A stretch of DNA of 11,760 bases from Nanobdellota archaeon (GTDB lineage: Archaea; Nanobdellota; Nanobdellia; Woesearchaeales; B3-WOES): NCBI GenBank assembly GCA_023131705.1, contig JAGLZG010000140.1, positions 1 to 11,760 on the forward strand, in the 5' to 3' direction. Position 1 is the first letter of the stretch, and each line of letters opens with the position of its first letter. The notes beneath the pieces were generated by a model, which was given only the letters and a program-made list of their open reading frames with translations, did not search any database and was not told where the DNA came from. Shown piece after piece: positions 6,871 to 11,760 of the stretch. A program made the translations under genes and the position numbers.

Positions 6871-6905
6871 CTTTAATATAGACGGAAAAGGAACTAAAGT
6901 TCCAG
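6871..6905 (+). promoter_or_regulatory. promoter and palindromic operator candidate of the DUF192 gene
   Basis: A TATA-like CTTTAATATA (6871-6880) lies 30 nt before the ATG at 6906. Between it and the start codon is a perfect palindrome, GGAACT-AA-AGTTCC (6890-6903), which would overlap the transcription start and is well placed for a repressor. Confidence 0.55.
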
Positions 6906-7247
6906 ATGATAAAAAACCAGACAAAAAATAAAATTCTTGCAGAAGATTTTAAGCTTTGCAATTCAGAATTTGAGAAACTAAAAGGATTGATGTTTACAAA
7001 AAAGATAAGCAAAGCATTAGTCTTTGTATCAGGAAAAGAACAAAACATCTCCATGCATATGTTTTTTGTGTTTTATCCTATTGATGTTTTATGGTTAAAT
7101 AAAAATAAAAAGATTATACAAATTAAAAAAGATTTCAGGCCATTCAGAATTTCTAAAGGATGCAAAGCAAGGTATGTTATTGAGCTGGAAAAAGGGACAA
7201 TTGAAAAAACAAAGACAGAAACAGGAGACATAGTAAGATTTAAATAA
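6906..7247 (+). CDS. DUF192 family protein
   Basis: The 113-residue protein shows the DUF192 signature in order: KLKGLMF (25-31), a beta strand ALVFV, then SMHMFFVFYPIDVLWLN (49-65), the KIIQIKKDFRPF stretch, and RYVIELEKG (89-97) with GDIVRF at the C-terminus. Length matches the single-domain family. The family forms a small beta-barrel of unproven function; many bacterial members are exported, but no signal peptide is visible here, so it is predicted cytoplasmic. The start is set by the promoter spacing, with a transcription start around 6902. Its stop codon overlaps the likely TATA box of the downstream tRNA gene. Confidence 0.88.
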   Translation: MIKNQTKNKILAEDFKLCNSEFEKLKGLMFTKKISKALVFVSGKEQNISMHMFFVFYPIDVLWLNKNKKIIQIKKDFRPFRISKGCKARYVIELEKGTIEKTKTETGDIVRFK

Positions 7248-7248
7248 A
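7239..7248 (+). promoter_or_regulatory. TATA box of the tRNA-Trp gene
   Basis: TTTAAATAAA lies about 27 nt before the first base of the tRNA, overlapping the last codons and stop of the DUF192 gene. An alternative AT element, ATATTTATT (7250-7258), is too close unless the 5' leader is absent. Confidence 0.45.
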
Positions 7249-7309
7249 CATATTTATTCTTAAGCTATAAGGGGACGTAGTATAACCTGGCTAGAATAGG
7301 AGCCTCCAG

Positions 7310-7363
7310 TAACTGGAGGGATGAGCCTTTAACGGCGATGAATGATAAATCTCCCTTGCAGAA
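7310..7363 (+). ncRNA. tRNA-Trp 37/38 intron with box C'/D'-like guide
   Basis: A bulge-helix-bulge can be drawn: outer helix = anticodon stem; central helix CTCC (7304-7307) with GCAG (7358-7361), one C-C mismatch; bulges A-G-T (7308-7310) and AAA (7362-7364), cut after the second base of each; inner helix AA/TT plus GGAG/CTCC. Inside, CTGGAGG (7313-7319) is complementary to CCTCCAG (7303-7309), which contains the anticodon. It is followed by ATGA (7321-7324, D'-like), a GCC/GGC mini-hairpin, GCGATGA (7335-7341, C'-like) and ATGATAA (7342-7348, box C-like). In archaea such as Haloferax, the tRNA-Trp intron is known to guide 2'-O-methylation of C34 and U39. Here position 39 is G, so only C34 can be a target. 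Confidence 0.8.
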
Positions 7364-7384
7364 AGCTTCGGGTCTGGGTTCGAA

Positions 7385-7416
7385 TTATGCGAAGGTTCAA
7401 AGCTTCGCTTTGAAAA
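7385..7416 (+). ncRNA. predicted T-loop intron (position 59/60) of tRNA-Trp
   Basis: The T-stem halves are separated by 39 nt instead of 7. A bulge-helix-bulge fits: outer helix CTGGG/CCCAG; central helix TTCG (7379-7382) with TGAA (7411-7414), including one G-U; bulges AAT (7383-7385) and AAT (7415-7417); inner hairpin GCGAAG/CTTCGC (7389-7394/7403-7408). Cutting after the second base of each bulge removes 32 nt and restores TTCGAAT. The inner helix is loosely joined (T-T mismatch, extra 5' bases). A competing 8-bp hairpin TTCAAAGC-TTC-GCTTTGAA (7396-7414) exists, so the fold needs testing. Confidence 0.72.
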
Positions 7417-7447
7417 TCCCAGCGTCCCCACTATTTTTAATCAATAA

Positions 7448-7458
7448 CTTTATATAAC
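7448..7458 (+). promoter_or_regulatory. promoter of the permease gene
   Basis: CTTTATATAAC is a strong TATA box centred 27 nt before the ATG at 7480, giving a leaderless transcript. The permease is therefore probably transcribed independently of the tRNA, although read-through is possible. Confidence 0.7.
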
Positions 7459-7479
7459 AATTCTTTAATAATAAAAGAC

Positions 7480-8631
7480 ATGAAAAAAGAGTTGTTTGTT
7501 GCAGTTGCAACATTAGTTGGTTTTGTTGTTGGAGCTGGTATACTGGGTTTGCCTTATGTTTTCTCAAAATCAGGTTTTTTGACAGGAATCCTGAATGTAG
7601 TTTTGATTGGAATAGCAGTAATGACAGTAAACCTTATGCTCGGTGAAATCAGCTTAAGAACAAAAACCAGCCACCAATGGACAGGGTATGCAGGAAAATA
7701 CCTTGGAAAAAAAGGAAAAAAACTAATGCTTATCTTCTTGACACTTGGATGGTATGGGGCAATGATTGCCTATATAATAAAGGTTGGGCAATTCTTCTCT
7801 GCTCTAATAGAACCAATAATAAATATATATCCTATAATCTTCTCAATAATCTTTGCCATAGCAGGAAGTTATTTTGTCTTCAAAGGGCTTAAACTAATAG
7901 AAAAAAGCGAATTCCTGATGATTGCAATAACATTATTAGTAATAACAATAATAGGAATTTTTAGCATACCTGCAATAAACCCAGCTAATCTCAATCACAT
8001 AGATCTTTCTCAATTTTGGATTCCATTCGGAGTTGTTCTTTTTGCTTTTGGAGGTGCAGGAGCAATACCAGAGATAAGGGAAGAGCTCAAAAAAAATGAA
8101 AAGCTGATGAGAAATGCAATAATAATAGGAACACTAATTCCTCTTATCATATATATAGTATTTCCTTTGTTTGTAGTTGGTGTAACAGGCCTAGAAACAA
8201 CAGACGGTGCTATTATTGGTTTAGGGAATGCCCTTGGCTACAAAATGCTTGTTCTCGGAAGCTTCTTTGGGATACTTGTAATGTCCACTTCATTCCTTGC
8301 AGTTGGTCTGGCAATAAAAGAAATCTTCAAATTTGATTATAAAGCAAATAACACAAAATCTTCTCTTCTTGCATGCGCTTTTCCTTTTATAATAGCGATA
8401 ATAATAATTATGTTAAATATAGACAATGCTTTTTACAAAGTCATTGATATAATAGGGGCATTCATCTATCCCCTAACAAGCATTCTATTCGTCCTAATCT
8501 TCTGGAAGGCAAAAACAAAAGGTAATAGAAAACCAGAATATAGCCTAAGATTTAGTAAAGCTCTGGGAATAATAATAATCATATTATTCTTAACAGGATT
8601 TGTAAATGAATTAGTAAGGATTTTCTTTTGA
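7480..8631 (+). CDS. amino-acid permease, Trp/Tyr (HAAAP/AAAP-like) family
   Basis: The 383-residue protein is hydrophobic throughout, with about 10-11 membrane helices. The first helix carries GFVVGAGILGLPYVFSKSG (14-32), matching the G-x-G-I/M-L-x-L-P signature of helix 1 in Trp/Tyr permeases and related AAAP transporters, where the unwound Gly-rich segment binds substrate. A second conserved stretch, FAFGGAGAIPEIREEL (about 188-203), matches the family's mid-protein P-E-I/L motif, and Lys/Arg-rich loops alternate as expected. Length is slightly below the usual 400. It probably imports an amino acid by ion symport. The tRNA-Trp neighbour makes tryptophan or another aromatic residue attractive, but substrate cannot be read from sequence. 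The start follows from the leaderless promoter spacing. Confidence 0.82.
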   Translation: MKKELFVAVATLVGFVVGAGILGLPYVFSKSGFLTGILNVVLIGIAVMTVNLMLGEISLRTKTSHQWTGYAGKYLGKKGKKLMLIFLTLGWYGAMIAYIIKVGQFFSALIEPIINIYPIIFSIIFAIAGSYFVFKGLKLIEKSEFLMIAITLLVITIIGIFSIPAINPANLNHIDLSQFWIPFGVVLFAFGGAGAIPEIREELKKNEKLMRNAIIIGTLIPLIIYIVFPLFVVGVTGLETTDGAIIGLGNALGYKMLVLGSFFGILVMSTSFLAVGLAIKEIFKFDYKANNTKSSLLACAFPFIIAIIIIMLNIDNAFYKVIDIIGAFIYPLTSILFVLIFWKAKTKGNRKPEYSLRFSKALGIIIIILFLTGFVNELVRIFF

Positions 8632-8684
8632 ATTGCGAATAACAGGGAAAATTTAGTTCTCAGTGAGATATTTATGGCAAAAAA

Positions 8685-8724
8685 ACAAAACTTTTAAATA
8701 GTATACTTCAGATATACTAATATT
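8685..8724 (+). promoter_or_regulatory. promoter and operator candidate of the HTH-MNT/HEPN pair
   Basis: A BRE/TATA element ACAAAACTTTTAAATA ends at 8700, about 29 nt before the ATG. Overlapping its end is an inverted repeat with 7-bp perfect arms and a 7-nt spacer: TAGTATA (8699-8705) and TATACTA (8713-8719). It covers the space from TATA box to transcription start, typical of an autorepressor site. Confidence 0.6.
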
Positions 8725-9276
8725 ATGGCAAGCCCAAGCAAGGAGGATATGATATTAAATATCATATTAGAGAACAGCCCGTTAAAGCATTGGCATTTTG
8801 AAGAGTTAGTAAAAGAAAGCAATATGACAAGAGCAGCACTAAATAAATGGATTAAAAGATTCCGAAAAGAAGGGCTAATAAAAAGAGTAAAAGAAAAAGG
8901 GAAATTTCCTTATTTCAGTTGTGGTATTGATAATCCAGTATATAAGTCAAGAAAAAAACATTATGCTCTTAACCATCTCTATCAGAGCGGATTGATTAAT
9001 CATCTGATGAGTCTTAAAAAAGTAAAAACAGCAATTATTTTTGGAAGCATTGCGAGAGGAGACTGGTATAAGGATTCTGATATAGATATTTTTATATATG
9101 GAGAAACAAGAGGAATGGATAAATATAAATATGAACTAAAGCTTAGGAGAGATATCGAATTGCACATATTCAAATCAAAACAAGAGATTAAAAAAATAAA
9201 GACAGGATTAATAAAAAATATAGTTAATGGTTATATTGTAAAAGGTTCTATAACAGACTTTGCTGAGGTGAGTTGA
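8725..9276 (+). CDS. HTH-MNT nucleotidyltransferase (antitoxin-like partner of HEPN)
   Basis: The 183-residue protein has an N-terminal winged HTH (about 8-65: FEELVKESNMTRAALNKWIKRF followed by a KEKGKFPYF wing) and a minimal nucleotidyltransferase domain (about 98-180). The catalytic GSX10DXD motif is intact: G107-S108, then D119 and D121 in GSIARGDWYKDSDIDIF; a later acidic strand DIELHIF (143-149) could supply the third acid. MNT proteins paired with HEPN act as antitoxins in the known toxin-antitoxin systems, for example by adding AMP to the HEPN partner; the fused HTH suggests transcriptional autoregulation as well. The stop overlaps the next ATG by one base (TGATG), so the two are translationally coupled. 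Start is supported by the leaderless promoter. Confidence 0.88.
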   Translation: MASPSKEDMILNIILENSPLKHWHFEELVKESNMTRAALNKWIKRFRKEGLIKRVKEKGKFPYFSCGIDNPVYKSRKKHYALNHLYQSGLINHLMSLKKVKTAIIFGSIARGDWYKDSDIDIFIYGETRGMDKYKYELKLRRDIELHIFKSKQEIKKIKTGLIKNIVNGYIVKGSITDFAEVS

Positions 9277-9749
9277 TGAAAATAGATATAGATGATTTAG
9301 ACAAGACCTGTAATAAATGCCTGAAAACAGGAAATATCAAGGAGAAGAATGAAGTGGATATTGAGTTAATCAAATCATTGAAGAATGTTGCTGAAGAGGG
9401 ATTATCTTTCATAAAAGAAAAATCAAAAAATATCCTAAAAGACAGCACAAAGTGGACTTTTGTTTTTAGGGATTACTATGAGTCTTTAAGGGGGTTGATT
9501 GAAGCATTTTTATTGTTTGACAAGATTGAAGCTGACAACCACCAATGCAAAAATGCCTATCTTTGCTTTAAGCATCCTGAAATGGAATTAGACTGGAACT
9601 TTCTTGAAACTGTAAGATTAAAAAGAAATGCCATAAACTACAGAGGGAGGCTATTGAAATATGAAGATTGGAGCAAGCTAAAGCTTAATTTTGAACTTCA
9701 TATAAATAAATTAATCAAAGAGATTAATAACAAATTGAAAGAATTTTGA
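9276..9749 (+). CDS. HEPN domain protein, partner of HTH-MNT
   Basis: The 157-residue, mainly alpha-helical protein starts at the ATG overlapping the upstream stop; GAGGTGA (9265-9271) lies 4 nt before it. A TTG three bases earlier is too close to that site to be preferred. The four-helix HEPN layout is visible: helix 30-54, helix 58-82 (RDYYESLRGLIEAFLLF), a segment HQCKNAYLCFKHPEM and a helix 105-118 ending RLKRNAINYRG. HEPN RNase toxins usually have R-x4-6-H; here the position after R117 reads N-A-I-N-Y, so the His is missing and Tyr occupies its place, as in the RN-x-I-x-Y-x-G subgroup. Nuclease activity is therefore uncertain. An N-terminal C-x-x-C (12, 15) plus C91/C97 might bind metal. 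It probably forms a complex with the MNT protein. Confidence 0.8.
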   Translation: MKIDIDDLDKTCNKCLKTGNIKEKNEVDIELIKSLKNVAEEGLSFIKEKSKNILKDSTKWTFVFRDYYESLRGLIEAFLLFDKIEADNHQCKNAYLCFKHPEMELDWNFLETVRLKRNAINYRGRLLKYEDWSKLKLNFELHINKLIKEINNKLKEF

Positions 9750-9758
9750 AATTTTCTT

Positions 9759-11760
9759 TTAATCCTCTTCTAAAAAATCAAGAATTGGCTTTCTATATTT
9801 AATAAACAATGTTAAGATTACCAGCAAAATAATTCCAACTATAATATAGTTCATATAAACTATTGTATATTCTTTTATTTTTGTAAATATCATACTAACT
9901 TTCTTTTTAGTGAAAAGCGACTCTTCCTTAGCATCATTAACAGTCAATCTTACAATATTGCTTTCCACTTTCCCCCCTTTTCCATCATCTGCTGAAAATA
10001 CAGCTTCTTCTGTTCCAGACCAGTTTGATTCAGGAGTAAGTGTAGCAACACCATCTTCAAAAGAAACACTCATATGCTTCAAACCCTTTGCTGAAAAATA
10101 AAGCTCATCTTCATCCGGGTCATAAAAATATTCATTTAAATCTATTTCCAAATCACTGTCCTTATGCCATTCCTGATTAGGAATGCCAATTGTTTCTTCT
10201 TCTATAATTGCTTCTTGAATCTCTTCTTCAATCACTTCTTTTTCAATTATTTCCTCAGCTTCTTCATCAGCAATTTCTTCTTCAGCAATTATTTCCTCGC
10301 TTGCATTTCCTTCAGCCCTGAACATATCCATACCCTGCTTAAAATAAGCAAAATAACCAATCCCAAAAACAATAAAAATAAAAAACAAGCCTAATAATAT
10401 ACCAATAATAATCTTTTTCTTTTGTTTCCTGCTTATTTTTCTCTTAACCCTTTTAGCAATCTTCACTTCTTTTATTGGTTTCGGAACTCTAATAATCTCG
10501 CTTCTCTTTTTTACTCCATTTTTAAATTTAAACCTGATTTTAATTTTCTTTACTATATATGATATAACAAATATTGCAGCTAACATTGAAACTGCAGAAA
10601 TTATATACCATTTATAGATAAATGCAAATGACTTTATTTCTGACAATGCCCCAAAAATATAACTCCTAAAATAATAACCCAAGCCAGCTATAACTGCAAT
10701 AAAGATTAAAACAGCAAGGAACTTAAAGAACTTCTTTCTTTGCCCATAATCAATCCTCTTAACTTTCTTCTCTGTCTTTTTCTCTTCTTTTTTTACAATT
10801 GGTTTTATAACCTCTTCTGGCTCTTTAGCAATAGTTGGCTTTTCCTTGATTTCTATTTTCTTCCCGACAATTGCAAAATAACTCAATTCCTTTAATATTG
10901 ATTCATAATAACAATATCTCTTGTCTTCGCTTATAATGGCTGTATTCACTCCAGCCCATTTATTATTAATATACCTTCTTAGTGAAACATCTCTTCTGCC
11001 TATATTATTTTTCCTAAGCCATGACTTCTTTACTCTAAACCTCACAACAACCTCTTTCATATCACTATTCTCAATATTCTTTTTATCAACCTCAGCATAT
11101 TCATAAACAATATCACCCGCAGAAATGAATGTTGGTTTCTTTATCTTTTTCAGCACAAGCATTGCATTATATAATGTTTTATTTAATTTGATTATTATTT
11201 CCCCTATTGCCATCCTGTTATTTCTTAAAATAATCCTGCCGCTTACCCTGTCAAATTTTGCAGTTGTTATTTTCTCTTTCTCTATCTTTTTTAAAATAAA
11301 AAAAAGAATTGCCAGGATAACCAGGCCCCCAACAGAAGCAAGTATATAATATAGATAAGCCCTAAAAAAATCCGCTATTTTTGTAAATACAGAGCTAAGA
11401 AATAATGGCTCTTTTGTTATATTAATTTCTTCAACAACTGGCTCTGCAATTGTTGCATTTGTTTCATTTAATCCAGAGATAAAAAAATTCTTAACAGGCA
11501 ATAAAACATTCTCCCTGATGTTTTGAACAATAAAACTGGCATTAACTTTTGTAGCATTTTCTCCGGAAATAAAAGGCAGTTCACCTTCATAAAAGAAAAC
11601 AAAGTATGATGCTGCAGCAGCTATAGCGATTAGTATTAATAATATGATGCCAATCTTTCTCCTAGTTAATCTTATTTCCTTCCCTGTTTTTTTAGCGCCC
11701 TTTACTTGCTTTATTGGTTTTGGAACTCCTCTGGCCTTTCTTGATTTTATCTTTTTTACA
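9759..11760 (-). CDS. multi-pass membrane protein with PGF-pre-PGF-like and cadherin-like domains (partial, runs off right edge)
   Basis: The frame is open from the window edge to TAA at 9759, so at least 666 residues are visible; no real start is seen, and a TTG at 11501 lies mid-frame without an RBS. Counting from the edge: Lys/Arg-rich segment with VPKPIK (12-17), TM1 (36-57), an outside loop with several N-x-S/T, TM2 (131-156), a PGF-pre-PGF-like domain (169-299; VVVRFRVKKSWLRKNNI, SLRRYINNKW, YCYYES..LSYFAIVG), TM3 (344-364), TM4 (381-403), a second Lys/Arg-rich VPKPIK segment (425-430), TM5 (450-473), a Glu-rich stalk (488-523), a cadherin/dystroglycan-like domain (527-609), TM6 (633-653) and a short tail. 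TM hairpins alternate with cytoplasmic basic linkers, and FTKI recurs before TM2 and TM6, so the protein looks built from duplicated modules. A role in cell-envelope architecture is likely; no enzyme motif is seen. It converges on the HEPN gene with a 9-nt gap. Confidence 0.82.
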   Translation of the reverse strand, partial: VKKIKSRKARGVPKPIKQVKGAKKTGKEIRLTRRKIGIILLILIAIAAAASYFVFFYEGELPFISGENATKVNASFIVQNIRENVLLPVKNFFISGLNETNATIAEPVVEEINITKEPLFLSSVFTKIADFFRAYLYYILASVGGLVILAILFFILKKIEKEKITTAKFDRVSGRIILRNNRMAIGEIIIKLNKTLYNAMLVLKKIKKPTFISAGDIVYEYAEVDKKNIENSDMKEVVVRFRVKKSWLRKNNIGRRDVSLRRYINNKWAGVNTAIISEDKRYCYYESILKELSYFAIVGKKIEIKEKPTIAKEPEEVIKPIVKKEEKKTEKKVKRIDYGQRKKFFKFLAVLIFIAVIAGLGYYFRSYIFGALSEIKSFAFIYKWYIISAVSMLAAIFVISYIVKKIKIRFKFKNGVKKRSEIIRVPKPIKEVKIAKRVKRKISRKQKKKIIIGILLGLFFIFIVFGIGYFAYFKQGMDMFRAEGNASEEIIAEEEIADEEAEEIIEKEVIEEEIQEAIIEEETIGIPNQEWHKDSDLEIDLNEYFYDPDEDELYFSAKGLKHMSVSFEDGVATLTPESNWSGTEEAVFSADDGKGGKVESNIVRLTVNDAKEESLFTKKKVSMIFTKIKEYTIVYMNYIIVGIILLVILTLFIKYRKPILDFLEED

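Larger units (their letters stand above)
7271..7430 (+). tRNA. tRNA-Trp (anticodon CCA) with two predicted introns
   Basis: The acceptor stem GGGGACG (7271-7277) pairs perfectly with CGTCCCC (7423-7429), with A73 at 7430; CCA is not encoded. The D-arm is GTAT/GAAT with loop AACCTGGCTA (G18-G19 present); pairing is weak, with one A-A mismatch. The anticodon stem is GGAGC (7299-7303)/GCTTC (7365-7369), the loop begins C-T and the anticodon is CCA (7306-7308). The variable region is GGGT, and the T-stem is CTGGG (7374-7378)/CCCAG (7418-7422). Two insertions interrupt this: 54 nt after position 37 (7310-7363) and 32 nt in the T-loop (7385-7416). Removing both gives a 74-nt tRNA with anticodon loop CTCCAGA and T-loop TTCGAAT. 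A T-run follows (7434-7438), a likely terminator. An amino-acid permease starts 49 nt later. Confidence 0.9.

Noticed and set aside
7303..7319. CCTCCAG-TAA-CTGGAGG hairpin as a transcription terminator or independent structure
   Set aside because: It spans the anticodon of tRNA-Trp; the right arm is better explained as the intron guide complementary to the anticodon loop, and no T-run follows.
7355..7363. TGC (Ala) anticodon in CTTGCAG
   Set aside because: No anticodon stem can be formed around it with the rest of the cloverleaf, while GGAGC/GCTTC frames CCA with C32-U33 in place.
7677..7892. Alternative frame within the permease
   Set aside because: It overlaps a full-length transporter with the family signature; no start signals.
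9273..9275. TTG as start of the HEPN gene
   Set aside because: It lies 1 nt from the GAGGTGA site; the ATG at 9276, overlapping the upstream stop, has better spacing.
9910..11349. Four plus-strand open frames opposite the right-edge membrane protein
   Set aside because: Phe/Ile/Leu-rich or Ser-rich mirror images of Lys/Glu-rich and membrane segments on the other strand; no start signals.
11499..11501. TTG as start of the right-edge membrane protein (580-residue version)
   Set aside because: No ribosome binding site precedes it, and the same frame continues without a stop to the window edge, encoding another membrane helix and a VPKPIK linker that recurs downstream. The gene is a 5'-truncated part of a longer one.

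Overview
The window looks like a chromosomal segment of a small-genome archaeon, most likely a DPANN lineage of the Woesearchaeota/Pacearchaeota type. The evidence is archaeal BRE/TATA promoters about 25-30 nt before several starts (leaderless or near-leaderless genes), purine-rich Shine-Dalgarno sites at other genes, a tRNA gene interrupted by bulge-helix-bulge introns, strong AT bias, long Asn-glycosylation-rich surface proteins, and families common in such genomes (HTH-MNT/HEPN pair, DUF192, PGF-pre-PGF-like domain). The lineage is an inference; no rRNA is present.

Left half (1-5930, minus strand): a cell-surface block. A secreted protein runs off the left edge (start at 927). Next is a two-gene cytoplasmic cassette, a small DUF5678-like protein followed by a retropepsin-like aspartic protease, with its own promoter. 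Then comes a two-gene surface operon: a 1003-residue protein with about seven Ig-like repeats, followed by a 334-residue Cys-rich protein anchored by a C-terminal membrane segment. The 1003-residue operon and the left-edge gene share a very similar promoter and leader, which suggests common control. The operon leader also holds an 18-codon ORF with its own ribosome binding site.

Middle (5931-6487): a 557-bp divergent intergenic region without a convincing gene. It contains a cluster of hairpins and inverted repeats (6108-6271), two near-identical 25-nt direct repeats and an excess of TGTCT/AGACA words just upstream of the next promoter.

Right half, plus strand: a coiled-coil winged-helix protein, a DUF192 protein, a tRNA-Trp(CCA) gene with two predicted introns, an amino-acid permease 49 nt after the tRNA, and an HTH-MNT nucleotidyltransferase overlapping a HEPN protein. 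The window ends on the minus strand with a multi-pass membrane protein that converges on the HEPN gene and runs off the right edge. Its reading frame stays open to the edge, so its true start lies outside the window.

The most notable item is the tRNA-Trp gene. Besides the usual 37/38 intron, which carries a box C'/D'-like guide matching C34 of the same tRNA, it has a second 32-nt insertion in the T-loop. Removing both leaves a canonical 74-nt tRNA.
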